A stretch of 64,000 bases of DNA from Posidoniimonas corsicana. GTDB taxonomy: Bacteria; Planctomycetota; Planctomycetia; Pirellulales; Lacipirellulaceae. The notes under the pieces were generated by a model. That model was not told the DNA's origin and ran no database searches. It saw only the letters and a program-made list of their open reading frames with translations. Positions 43,807-53,093 of the stretch are shown piece by piece; position 1 is the stretch's first letter, and every line of letters begins with the position of its first letter. The DNA is taken from NCBI RefSeq assembly GCF_007859765.1, contig NZ_SIHJ01000001.1, positions 1,880,067 through 1,944,066 on the forward strand, read 5' to 3'. Both the position numbers and the translations under genes were made by a program.

Positions 43807-46536
43807 CTACCGGTCGCGGATCCAGACGATCGATCCCCCGCCACCTCCTCGGCGGCGCCGGCGGCGTTCGCCGTCTTCGGGCTCGGGGATGCGGTTGTTG
43901 CGGGCGTAGTTGGGGATCGCGAGCAGCGGCGAGCCGTCGGCGAACTCCCCTTTGATCACGACCACGCCATCCAGCAGGTCGGGGCGCCACTCGGTAGTCA
44001 GCTCGGCGTCGGGAGGAAGCACCCCATTCAAGTTGTTGCCGTCGACGGCCTCGATGTTATAGACCAGCGGCCCGTACCGCAGCGCGACGCGTCCGCGGTT
44101 GGCCTCGACCAGGTCGACGCACTTGACCCGCTGGGGCGTCATCGGCAGGGCAAACTCGATCGTGTCGCCCCGCTTCCAGGCGCGGTCCATCACGAGGTAG
44201 CCGTTCTCGATCTTGGTCTCGACCGGCGTTCCGTTGACGGACACGGACTCGATGCCGTCCGCCTCGGGGGCGCTGGTGTAGAGCGTGCTGACGCTCCGCT
44301 GCGGCGACCGGATGCGCACGGCGAACGATTTTTCCTGTTCAGGGTTCACGGTGATCTTCACCCCGCCGCTCCAGGGGTAGTCGGTCTCTTGAACCATCTC
44401 AACATCGGTCCCGTCGACGTCCTCCACCTGGATCGTGCTGCCGATGAAGAAGTTGACGTAGATGCCGTTGTCGTCCTTCACGTAGGTCCAGGTGGGTAGC
44501 ATCAGCAGCGTGCGGGGGATGTTGCCCACGCAGCAGGGGCAGCCGTGCCAGGGGTACCGCGGGGCGCCGGACGCCAGGGGATTTTGGTAGTAGAAGTTCT
44601 CGCCCGGCAGGTCGAGCGAGCCGAGCAGCGCGTTGTAGAAGGTCTCCTCGTACAGGTCCACGTACTTGGCGTCATGGTAGGACAGGTTCATCTTGTACTG
44701 GAAGAAGATCTGCCCGCAGCTGGAGCAGGACTCACAGTACGAATTGTTGCGCAGCGAGTAGTTGGGGCCGAAGCCCTCGGAAGTCTCGCCACTGCCAATG
44801 CCGCCGGTCACATAGTACTTCTTGTTGACGATGTTGTCCCACAGCGACATCACCGCCGAACGGTAGTCGAGGTCGCCGGTCTCGGTGGCGACGTCCGCCA
44901 TGCCGGAGTACGAGTAGACCGCCCGCACCGCGTGGCCGACGGCCTCGTACTGCTGCTGCACGGGGACGTGGCTCTGGTCGTACTCGGCGCCGCCGCCGCG
45001 GCAGTCGAGCAGGAACTTGGCGAGCGTGATGTAGTCGTCGCCGGCGCCGTTGCCCTCCATGTCGTTCACAAAGCGGCCGAAGCGGACCAGGCCCTGCTCC
45101 ATCTGCTGGTGCTCGTCGTACCAGGGCTGCTTGCCCTCCTCGGGGCCGATGTTGGCCACCCAGCAGTCGGCCAGTTTCTTGGCGGCGTCGTACAGCCGGC
45201 GGTCGGCGCCGTTGGTGAGCGTGTAGTGGTTGATGGCGGACTCAAGGAAGTAGCCGGCGGTGTACCCCTCGTGGCCGGTGCGGTTCTGCGGGGTCCAGCG
45301 GTTCATCCGGTCGTTGAGCGTGAACGCGGTCTGCAGGTAGCCGTCGGGCTCCTGGGCAGCCAGGATCCGCGGGATCCAGTCCTCCAGGGTCTCCTTGAGG
45401 TCGGCCTGCGTGGCCGCGATCTCCGCATCGCCCTGCGGGTCGACCATCAGCGCGATGCAGATCGACTCGATGGTCTGGTGCACCCAGGCGTTGGCGAACA
45501 CGTAGCCGCGGTGCCGCTCGGCAGGCAGGCCAGCCAGCTTCTTGGCGGCCTCGTCGAAGTTGTTGATGCCGCCCTCGGGCAGGTCGTCGCGGTCGATCCG
45601 CTCGACGCAGTGAGGGATCCAGTCGCAGATAATCGCCTTGGCGCGATGATTCCACAGCGGGCTGTCGATCTTGTAGCGTTTGGTGTACACCACCCCCAGC
45701 GGATCGGTCGGCGGAAGGCTCTCCACGGTCACGTTCACATCCGCCGAGTCGGTCAGGTCGCCCTTGCCGGCGGTCATCCGGAGCACGTAGTCGCCGACTT
45801 CGGAGAACGTGGCGGTTGTTTCCGACGCGTTGGCGTCGGCGAACTCGACCTCGCCTGGTCCAGAGACCTTGCTCCAGGCCACCTGCGGGGAGTCGCCCTG
45901 GGCGAGGGTCTTCACCTTGGCGTTCAGGTAGGTCTTGCCGCCGAGCATCACGATACGATCGATGTCGCCCTCGACCATCGGCGGAAACTTGGGCGAGGAG
46001 CCGCTGTCCAGCACCCGCCACTCGAGGATGCCGGTCGAGTTGCCGGCGTCGTCCGAGTCGATCTCCAGCCGGAGCTTGGTGGTCTCGATCGGGTCGAAGC
46101 CGACCATGTTGAAACGGTCGCGCTCGACCCCGACGCGCTCGGCGCCCGGAACCGGGGCGAACTTGTCGCCATCCCAGTAGAGCAGGCGGCTCGCCTTTGG
46201 CGGGTGCACTCCCTGGCCGTCCGCCCACCAGTAGACCTCCATCTTGTCGGTGGAGATCGCCTTGGGCCACTCGTACTGCACCCACTGGGTGCCGGTGCGG
46301 TTCCAGTTGCCGTAGCTGCCGCGCCGCCGGTCAGCCGACCGCCGCGGGCGAATGCCGTCGTTCAGGGCCGAGACCTTGGTGTCGCCCGATGTGTACGATG
46401 CGCTCGGCTCGGCGACCAGCGCCAGGTTAGCGGCGCCCGAGATTGACCCTTCCTGCGCGTCGGCGACGCTCACGGCCAGCACAACCAACGCGGTGATCGT
46501 CACGCCGATGAGCGATAAAAGTCGTGCAGTCTTCAT
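43807..46536 (-). CDS. GH127 family beta-L-arabinofuranosidase-like enzyme with N-terminal carbohydrate-binding-like domain
   Basis: The 909-residue exported protein has a signal peptide (LLSLIGVTITALVVLAVSVADAQ), a discoidin-like domain (about 30-160, ending LRLEIDSDDAGNSTGILEWRV), an Ig/PKD-like domain, and the DUF1680/GH127 catalytic domain from about 300. The zinc-thiolate catalytic residues of the family are visible: Glu and Cys in YCESCSSCGQIFFQ (about 598-611) and paired Cys in WHGCPCCVGNIPRTLLMLP (about 660-678), one of which is the nucleophile. GH127 removes beta-L-arabinofuranose from arabinan side chains or plant-type glycoproteins. The C-terminus ends in an Arg6-Gly5 low-complexity stretch, which is odd. 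ATG 46536 is 8 bases after AAGGGA. The next gene upstream, a LEPR-XLL protein, ends 34 bases away, so the two may share a transcript. Confidence 0.9.
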   Translation of the reverse strand: MKTARLLSLIGVTITALVVLAVSVADAQEGSISGAANLALVAEPSASYTSGDTKVSALNDGIRPRRSADRRRGSYGNWNRTGTQWVQYEWPKAISTDKMEVYWWADGQGVHPPKASRLLYWDGDKFAPVPGAERVGVERDRFNMVGFDPIETTKLRLEIDSDDAGNSTGILEWRVLDSGSSPKFPPMVEGDIDRIVMLGGKTYLNAKVKTLAQGDSPQVAWSKVSGPGEVEFADANASETTATFSEVGDYVLRMTAGKGDLTDSADVNVTVESLPPTDPLGVVYTKRYKIDSPLWNHRAKAIICDWIPHCVERIDRDDLPEGGINNFDEAAKKLAGLPAERHRGYVFANAWVHQTIESICIALMVDPQGDAEIAATQADLKETLEDWIPRILAAQEPDGYLQTAFTLNDRMNRWTPQNRTGHEGYTAGYFLESAINHYTLTNGADRRLYDAAKKLADCWVANIGPEEGKQPWYDEHQQMEQGLVRFGRFVNDMEGNGAGDDYITLAKFLLDCRGGGAEYDQSHVPVQQQYEAVGHAVRAVYSYSGMADVATETGDLDYRSAVMSLWDNIVNKKYYVTGGIGSGETSEGFGPNYSLRNNSYCESCSSCGQIFFQYKMNLSYHDAKYVDLYEETFYNALLGSLDLPGENFYYQNPLASGAPRYPWHGCPCCVGNIPRTLLMLPTWTYVKDDNGIYVNFFIGSTIQVEDVDGTDVEMVQETDYPWSGGVKITVNPEQEKSFAVRIRSPQRSVSTLYTSAPEADGIESVSVNGTPVETKIENGYLVMDRAWKRGDTIEFALPMTPQRVKCVDLVEANRGRVALRYGPLVYNIEAVDGNNLNGVLPPDAELTTEWRPDLLDGVVVIKGEFADGSPLLAIPNYARNNRIPEPEDGERRRRRRGGGGGSIVWIRDR

Positions 46537-46570
46537 CTTTCGTATCCCTTCGCGGGCTGAATGAACCGGG

Positions 46571-49500
46571 TTAGCGTTGGAAAGCGTTATCCGAAACGGA
46601 AGTTTCAAGGGGCGAGCCGACCGGCGGCTTGGCTTCTAGGTAATCTTCGGTGGAGTCGGCCAGCTGCATTGAGGCGCCGCTAAACGGCTCGTGACCCCGC
46701 CGCGTCCGCTGGCTCTCGAGTTGCAGTGCGACCAGTTCATCGGCGACCGAATTCTCGAGCGGTGCGATTGGCGTAGCCATCGCCGCGTCAGTCGCCGCGG
46801 CGGACGGGCCCGTTTGCGACAAGCCCACCGATGCGAACGCCAACACCCACGGCTCATTCGGTTCTACTTCGCTCTCGCCTGCCGACGTTGCGGGGGCCGA
46901 GGCTGCTAAGCCGCCAATCTCGGTGGCGGACAATGCATAGTTGTAGATACGAACTTCGTCGACGCGGCCTTCTAGAAGCGGGTCGGGCCACTGGCTCTCG
47001 CCGATGTAGTTGAGCGCCGGCGCGAAGTCGCTAGGGTTGAGGGTGATCGGCTCGGAGTCCGCTACACTTCCGTTCACGTACAGCGTGCCGATGTCGCCGT
47101 CGAGCGTCACGGCAACGTGCGTCCACACGCCCGGCGTCATCGCGGCCGTTTCGAGGACCTGTTCGGCGCCGTTGCCGCCGACCGTGATGGCGAACCGCAT
47201 TACTGCCCCGCCGCCTGCCGAGGGTGTCAGGAACATGTACTCGGTCGTGTTGTTGCCGAAGTCGAACAAGCGTTGCCACGCGTCGCCCCCATCCCAGTAC
47301 ACCCAGGCGGACACGGTTATGTCGTCGTGGCTCGCGACGCCCGGCGGGAGCGTCACGAAGTCGTTGGCGCCGTCCAGGTGGATCGCCAAGCCGTCTACGC
47401 CAGTTATGTAGACCGGCTCGCCGGTGGTTTGCGTATCGTACTCCTGGCTGCTGTCCGAGGCGTCGCCGTTGAAGGCGTAGTGTGCGATCAAGAGCTGCTC
47501 GTCAGGGTCCGGCATTACATCCTGCCCCTCGGGCGTGACGATGCCGAAGTGCGACCTCCACACGGCGTAGTCCGCGTCGTCGACCACGCCGTTGTAGTCG
47601 CCGTCGGCGCCCGCTCCCGGGGTCGCCACTGCAACGCCTACCGTGTCCCGCCAGACGGTGTAGTCGGCCGCGTCGACTTGGCCGTCCCGATTGTAGTCGC
47701 CCGGGTCGTGGTCGATCTCCGCTGCGGGGCCGGGCGTGTAGCCGCCTCCGAGCACCTGGCGGACGTCCGAGAGGATCTCCGCAGAGGTGCGCGTGTCGGA
47801 GAAGATCAGGAAGTTGTCGATGTCGCCACGGAAGCCACTCTCGTCCCCCACTCCCTTGCCGAGCAGGGCCGACGTCGCCCGTATCTGGTGCGGGTTCATC
47901 GTGACGGAAGTCTTGGCGGCGACCGCCGCACCGTCCACCCAAAGAGTGGCTGTATAGTCCTCAAACGTTACGGCCACGTGCTGCCATGCTCCCGCAATGA
48001 GCGGTTCGACAGCGTAGAGGGTGCGGGCCACGCCATCGACTGAGATCTCGAACTTCACCCCACCCTGTCTAGAGGTCGGCTGCAGGTAGAGGTAGTTGTC
48101 CGCGTCGCGCGAGAACTCGAAAAGCCTCTGGTCAGTGTCGCCGGTTCCATCCCAGCGGGCCCAGAGCTGAAGGGTTTGGTCGCTGAATGCGGCTAGCTCG
48201 GTCGAAAGCTCAACGTACTGCTCGTCCGTGCCGAACCCAAGCACGCCCGATAGTCCAGAAACCCCCGACGAGAACGCCCAGTCGGCGGGCGTGTCGCTCA
48301 TCCAGCCGTAGGTAGTGTTGAAGTCGTCCCAGACGGCGTTGTCGTCGCGGGTGTCGAACGTGTAGCGGGCGAACAGGTTGTTGTACTGCCTCGTCATTAG
48401 GGGCGACTCCTGCGGCGAGGGTTCGCCGTTGAACTGCACCCCGCGGTCCGTCACCAGGCCCGTCCCGGCGGCCAGCCCGGACGACATCACGATTGCGTTG
48501 CCCTGCATGTCGGCGTTGTCGACCACGCCATACCCCTTCACCACCGTCTGGCCGCCGACGACCGTACTACCGCCGACGATCGTGGCGTAGTCCGTGACTA
48601 GGGCCTGGTCCCTGATCTGGCCGCCGGACACCAACGCGTCGCCGGTCACGCGGGCCTCGCCCGAAACCGCTCCCCCGGCGATGGTCGCGTAGTCGCCTAC
48701 GCTCGCGTCGTCGCGGACGCTGCCCCCCGCGATTATGGCGTGGCCGTACACCACCGCGTTGCCTGCCACCAGGCCGCCGGTGATCGTCGCGTAGCCTTCG
48801 ATCCGGGCGTTCTCCCGGAGCAGCCCGCCGGTCACCCAGACGTTGGGCCCTAGGTAGACGGACGCGGGCACCGCTACCGTCTTCCAGCCGCCGATCGAAC
48901 CGTCCGGGTTGATGTGCCTGACCGCGCTGGCGTTCGGCGCCGGCCGGGCGCCAGCCTCCTCCGAACGTGCTGGAACCGCGCCATCGATCGAAACCCGGTA
49001 TGGAAACCGGTCCAAACCGTAGCCGATGTTGCCAGCCGGATGGAACGGGTGTGACCAAATATAGCTCTTGTGGGCCGACGGGATCGCGGTCACGGCGAGG
49101 TAGAGGTCGGTCTCGTCCGGCTGCAGCGTGAAAGTGAGCGTGCCATCCTGCCACGACTCGCTGAACCGTTCCTGGACCGCGGCGCCCGAGCCGCTAATCG
49201 CCACCAGAGTTGCATACACGCCGCTCGATTGACCGGGAAGCACGTAGCCGTCCAGGTCAACCTCCACCACGTGCGCCTGCCCGGCGACACGGTCGATCGG
49301 CGTCAGCTTGATGAGGTTCGCGCCGTACTGCTCGGGCGTGTCCTGCTCGGGAACCTGGTACCACCCAGGGCTGGACCCCACCGGCTCCAGGTAGGTGCGG
49401 AAGTAACGTTGGGTCGTGTCGTGCGCGGGGATCGAAGGCAGCCCTGACAGCAGGTCGCCCCCATACAGCGATTTGTAGGTCACTGTGCTAGCGACGTATT

Positions 49501-51229
49501 CCGCGTAGACTTGCGCAAATTGCTCGTCTGACGAGAAGTTGTTCCGCAGGACGAGCCACGGGTCCTTGCCCGGCCCCTGGGCGTCGGTGTCCGACCAGAG
49601 GCCGGACGTGACGAACGCTGCGCCGTACTCCGGGAGCTCGGTCAGGTAGTTCAGGAAGGGGTGCGCCTGGTAGCGGAAGTCGGTCGCCATTGAGTAGCGA
49701 TGCCGCCGTTCGCCGTAGCGTCCGTTGATCGAGCTGCGTGCGGTGATCTCGGCCCGGAAGTTGCCGCTGTCGTAGGGGTCGACCAGCGAGGCGCCGAAGT
49801 TGGCGTGCGCCTCGTAGAACGGTCCCGAGAAGTCGCTCGCACCGAAGCCGCCGGACTCGCTCTGCAGCACGTGGGTGAACTCGTGCGGCGTGGTGGTGGT
49901 GTTTGCAACCTGCCCCCACGGCTCGACGTAGATGCTCCTGGGGCTCTGAAACTGGCCTAGCGCCCATGGCGATACGTACATCGCGGAGAAGCCGGTCGGG
50001 TCGGGCCCAGCGAACGCGCCGGAGAACGTCCCGCCGTTTGCGTCCACCCACCACAACCCGGTGTCGAGGATGTACGCGTTGATCTTGTAGTTGACGCCGT
50101 TGCGGGCCGAAGGCGGCGCCATGCCCGACTGCTCGACGATGATGTCCCAAGCCATCTCCAGCCGGTTCAGGTTCTGCTGGATGTAGGTCGAGACCGGCTG
50201 CATCGCGTTGGTCAGGTCTGGGCCCCACTTGAAGACAAAGTGCTCGCTTGCAAGCTGCCCGGCGAAGCGAAATCTTCCGATCACCGCCGCGCGGCCCGAG
50301 TCGCGGATTAGCCACTCCTCCTCAGGCGTGTCAGGCGCGGTAGCCTCGTAGATCTCCACCACATCGGCCGCCGAAAGCGGCTCGTTGTACAACCTCGCCT
50401 CGTCGAGGTACCCGGCAAACCCCCGGTTGTTGCTGCTACTCGCGGAGTTGTTGTTCAGTACGGATCCGCCCCCCGTCCCCAGCAAGAATCGCGTCGTGCC
50501 GTCAGTCCGGCCTAATGCCATTGACTCCCCCCCAGCTACGGTCGCACCGTTGCCCTCGCCGAACTGAACGCCGTCGAGGTATCCCACCATGCCGCCGGCC
50601 TGGGGGGAACTGGAAGGCGTGATAGTCAGCACCACGTGGTGCCACCTCCCGGCGACAACCGCGTGTTGCGACGTGTACAGCCAAGTGCCATTGGTCCAGC
50701 CCGGGATGCTCGAGTTCCAAGCGCCGACGTACAGCCGGTCGTTGTAGAGGTAGATGCTGACGCCACTCGAGCCGGACCCGGACTCGAACAGCGGCATCGC
50801 CACCGGCGTGCCCGAGGTGTTCCCGCCACCCGACCCGTTGGGGTTGTAGCGGGTAGGACTGGTCGTGTCGGCCTTGAACCATAGGCTGACCGCGGTGAAC
50901 TGGGGGGCGTCAGACGCGTCGACGATCGCTCCGTCGGTGTCGCTGAACAGGCGTAGGGCGCCGTTCTGAGTCCCGTCGCCCCACTGGGTCGGGTTCGAGG
51001 CGGTCCACACGGGCATCACATCGACCAGCCCCGTTCCGGTTGAGTTGTAAACCGACGACCCCGTGACAACGCCGTCGGCCGAGCTGACGGAATCGACCAG
51101 AACGGCGCCGGTGGAGGAATCAAATTTCCACTCGGCGACCGGGTCCCCCGCCAACAGCACGCGGTCTTCAAGACGCTCGAACCAGCTACGACGCGACGCC
51201 GTCCCCGCCCGTTTATTACCCCCGGCCAT
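46571..51229 (-). CDS. LEPR-XLL secreted protein: LamG domains, HExxH metalloprotease-like domain, left-handed beta-helix and dockerin-like repeats
   Basis: The 1552-residue protein starts with the LEPR-XLL-type motif WFERLEDRVLLAGD (about 16-29). It then has a LamG/concanavalin domain (about 30-300), a DUF6055-like region (about 320-620; SEHFVFKWGPDLTNAMQPVSTYIQQNLNRLEMAWDIIVEQSGM) with a zinc-protease motif HEFTH (about 447-451), a ladder of short repeats of left-handed beta-helix type (about 785-890; ITGGLVAGNAVVYGHAIIAGGSVRDDASVGDYATIAGG), a second LamG domain, dockerin-like repeats (GDYNRDGQVDAADYTVWRD, then GDYNGVVDDADYAVWRSHFG, about 1176-1223), and a third LamG domain. The C-terminal 58 residues resemble those of the CotH protein in this window. 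AGGAG is 5 bases before ATG 51229. Exported; its target is unknown. Confidence 0.85.
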   Translation of the reverse strand: MAGGNKRAGTASRRSWFERLEDRVLLAGDPVAEWKFDSSTGAVLVDSVSSADGVVTGSSVYNSTGTGLVDVMPVWTASNPTQWGDGTQNGALRLFSDTDGAIVDASDAPQFTAVSLWFKADTTSPTRYNPNGSGGGNTSGTPVAMPLFESGSGSSGVSIYLYNDRLYVGAWNSSIPGWTNGTWLYTSQHAVVAGRWHHVVLTITPSSSPQAGGMVGYLDGVQFGEGNGATVAGGESMALGRTDGTTRFLLGTGGGSVLNNNSASSSNNRGFAGYLDEARLYNEPLSAADVVEIYEATAPDTPEEEWLIRDSGRAAVIGRFRFAGQLASEHFVFKWGPDLTNAMQPVSTYIQQNLNRLEMAWDIIVEQSGMAPPSARNGVNYKINAYILDTGLWWVDANGGTFSGAFAGPDPTGFSAMYVSPWALGQFQSPRSIYVEPWGQVANTTTTPHEFTHVLQSESGGFGASDFSGPFYEAHANFGASLVDPYDSGNFRAEITARSSINGRYGERRHRYSMATDFRYQAHPFLNYLTELPEYGAAFVTSGLWSDTDAQGPGKDPWLVLRNNFSSDEQFAQVYAEYVASTVTYKSLYGGDLLSGLPSIPAHDTTQRYFRTYLEPVGSSPGWYQVPEQDTPEQYGANLIKLTPIDRVAGQAHVVEVDLDGYVLPGQSSGVYATLVAISGSGAAVQERFSESWQDGTLTFTLQPDETDLYLAVTAIPSAHKSYIWSHPFHPAGNIGYGLDRFPYRVSIDGAVPARSEEAGARPAPNASAVRHINPDGSIGGWKTVAVPASVYLGPNVWVTGGLLRENARIEGYATITGGLVAGNAVVYGHAIIAGGSVRDDASVGDYATIAGGAVSGEARVTGDALVSGGQIRDQALVTDYATIVGGSTVVGGQTVVKGYGVVDNADMQGNAIVMSSGLAAGTGLVTDRGVQFNGEPSPQESPLMTRQYNNLFARYTFDTRDDNAVWDDFNTTYGWMSDTPADWAFSSGVSGLSGVLGFGTDEQYVELSTELAAFSDQTLQLWARWDGTGDTDQRLFEFSRDADNYLYLQPTSRQGGVKFEISVDGVARTLYAVEPLIAGAWQHVAVTFEDYTATLWVDGAAVAAKTSVTMNPHQIRATSALLGKGVGDESGFRGDIDNFLIFSDTRTSAEILSDVRQVLGGGYTPGPAAEIDHDPGDYNRDGQVDAADYTVWRDTVGVAVATPGAGADGDYNGVVDDADYAVWRSHFGIVTPEGQDVMPDPDEQLLIAHYAFNGDASDSSQEYDTQTTGEPVYITGVDGLAIHLDGANDFVTLPPGVASHDDITVSAWVYWDGGDAWQRLFDFGNNTTEYMFLTPSAGGGAVMRFAITVGGNGAEQVLETAAMTPGVWTHVAVTLDGDIGTLYVNGSVADSEPITLNPSDFAPALNYIGESQWPDPLLEGRVDEVRIYNYALSATEIGGLAASAPATSAGESEVEPNEPWVLAFASVGLSQTGPSAAATDAAMATPIAPLENSVADELVALQLESQRTRRGHEPFSGASMQLADSTEDYLEAKPPVGSPLETSVSDNAFQR

Positions 51230-51593
51230 GCATTCTCCTGCTGCTCACACACCGGCGGCGGCCCCTGCGGCTCTGGCGCCAGCCCACGGCGGGCGAATGG
51301 CTCTGGCGGGTAGGGTTACGGCGTCGGATTCTCTGTCCCCGATCGGCTCTCGGCGGCTAACCGGCACGCCAAAGGCTTAAACTAATCGCACTCTTCCGCA
51401 GCTCAGAATAACTAATGTTGTGTACAAGGTCAAATTAATTTGCCCTTGTCAGTTAGCACTCCGACGATGGCATTCGCCTGAATACAAGCGGCACGCGGCC
51501 CTTGATTCTGGGATGGGCCGATATCATCATCGCTTAGTCCGGGAGGGCACGGCAGGAGCCGACAGCACGCAAGGTGACGCGGAAGGACGGGTA
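51230..51593. other. Divergent intergenic region
   Basis: This lies between the leftward LEPR-XLL gene and the rightward amidase. The amidase frame is open back to 51420 but without amidase sequence. A near-perfect 26-bp palindrome at 51424-51449 is the standout element. Confidence 0.5.
51424..51449. promoter_or_regulatory. 26-bp near-perfect palindrome, candidate operator
   Basis: The left arm ACAAGGTCAAATT and the right arm AATTTGCCCTTGT are reverse complements except at one pair (51430/51443). It is AT-rich in the centre and lies 145 bases before the amidase start and about 195 bases from the start of the divergent LEPR-XLL gene. A dimeric regulator could control either or both genes from it. 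Confidence 0.5.
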
Positions 51594-53093
51594 ATGGATG
51601 CATCGGAGCTAGCGCGCCAAATCCGCTCACGCAGCATTTCTGCGGTCGAGGCCACGCGCGACGCGATCGACCGAATCGAGCAAGCCAACCCAGCCATCAA
51701 CGCGGTGGTGAGTCCAGCCTATGAGAAGGCGCTCGATCACGCGTTGGAGTTGGAGCGAAGGGCCCAGGGCGGTGAGTGGCAGGGGCCGCTACACGGCGTG
51801 CCGTTGCTAGTGAAGGACCTCTTCGATTTTCAGGCGGGGGTTCGCAACACGTTCGGCTGCCGGGCGATGACGGGGTTCGTCCCTACTGAAACTTGCGCCC
51901 ATGTTCAACGGTTAGTCGACGCGGGTGCGGTTATCGTCGGCAAGACGAACACCCCCGAATTTGGCCACAAGGGCGTAACCGATAACCTCCTATACGGACC
52001 AACCTCTACGCCGTTCGACTTGCTCCGGAATGCGGGCGGCTCATCCGGCGGCAGCGCTGCCGCCGTTTCGGCCGGAATGGTCACGCTCGCGCAGGGCTCT
52101 GACGCAGGGGGCTCGATCCGCATCCCCGCTGCTTGGTGCGGTGTGGTAGGCTTCAAAGCGACGTACGGCCGCGTTCCCAACACCGGCGGGCCGAACGCGT
52201 TTGGCTGCGCCGCTCCGTTCCTCCACGCCGGCCCGCTGGCCGCCACGGTGCGAGACGCCGCACTCATGGCTCAGGTCATGTCCGGCCCGCACCCGGAGGA
52301 CCCGTTCAGCCTTCCGGACGATGGAATGAACCTGCCGGCCGCAGTCGATTCCGACCCCGGCGCACTGAGAATCGCCTACAGCCCCGACCTGGGCGTGTTC
52401 GCAGTCGACCCCGAGGTCCGGCAGGTCGTGGAGGAGTGCGTTCGCGCGGTGGCGGATTCAGGGCTGCAGGTCGATGCCCCCGAGATTCGCCTGCCGCTCG
52501 ACCAGGACGAACTGGCGGAGCTGTGGGTCCGGCAGGTCGGCATCGCCTACCTGGAGATGTTCGATGCAATGGCCGCGGCTGGAGCGGATGTCATTAAGGC
52601 ACACCCTGACGACATCCCCGACCAAATCCAACGCATGGTGGACGCCGCGCGCTTGGCTTCGGCGCTCGACGCTCGCCGCGACGAACAACGGCGCACTCAG
52701 GTTTGGCAGTCCGTTCAAGGTATCTTTGCCGACTGTGATATCCTGCTTACCCCAACGGTGGGCTCGTTGCCGGTCGAGAATGCCGCCAACGGCAACACGC
52801 TCGGTCCGGCTGCTGTCGATGGCAAACCGGTAGAGCGGTCGATTGGCTGGTGCTTGACCCACCCCTTCAACTTTACCGGACATCCGGCGGCGTCCGTGCC
52901 CGCTGGCCTGACAACTGGGGGCCTGCCGGTAGGCATCCAGGTAGTGGGGAAACGTTTTGCCGACGAGCAGGTCGTTAGCATCTGCCGCCGCATCGAGCAG
53001 TCGCACCCGTGGTCAGGAGACCTTGTCAGAATGCGGAGTCATCTTCTGAAGGGGCCAGCGCAGGCCGCCAGTGCAACAGGGGCCGGGTCATGA
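51594..53093 (+). CDS. Amidase (amidase-signature family)
   Basis: The 499-residue enzyme has the amidase-signature catalytic set: Lys in GVPLLVKDLFDF (about residue 70), and Ser residues in RNAGGSSGGSAAAVSAGM (about 145-162) and QGSDAGGSIRIPAAWCGVVGFK (the nucleophile Ser lies in the GGS). It is of normal family length. The substrate is unknown; members hydrolyse amides including Glu-tRNA(Gln)-type, nicotinamide or aryl amides, and this one lacks GatB/GatC neighbours, so it is probably a catabolic amidase. ATG 51594 is preceded by GAAGGA 7 bases upstream. Its stop codon overlaps the next start as ATGA (53090-53093), so the two are translationally coupled. No signal peptide was seen. Confidence 0.88.
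   Translation: MDASELARQIRSRSISAVEATRDAIDRIEQANPAINAVVSPAYEKALDHALELERRAQGGEWQGPLHGVPLLVKDLFDFQAGVRNTFGCRAMTGFVPTETCAHVQRLVDAGAVIVGKTNTPEFGHKGVTDNLLYGPTSTPFDLLRNAGGSSGGSAAAVSAGMVTLAQGSDAGGSIRIPAAWCGVVGFKATYGRVPNTGGPNAFGCAAPFLHAGPLAATVRDAALMAQVMSGPHPEDPFSLPDDGMNLPAAVDSDPGALRIAYSPDLGVFAVDPEVRQVVEECVRAVADSGLQVDAPEIRLPLDQDELAELWVRQVGIAYLEMFDAMAAAGADVIKAHPDDIPDQIQRMVDAARLASALDARRDEQRRTQVWQSVQGIFADCDILLTPTVGSLPVENAANGNTLGPAAVDGKPVERSIGWCLTHPFNFTGHPAASVPAGLTTGGLPVGIQVVGKRFADEQVVSICRRIEQSHPWSGDLVRMRSHLLKGPAQAASATGAGS

Noticed and set aside
44545-46446. 633-codon open frame opposite the GH127 gene
   Set aside because: Shadow of the GH127 gene: Val/Leu/Gly/Arg-rich, no recognisable domain, no ribosome binding site.
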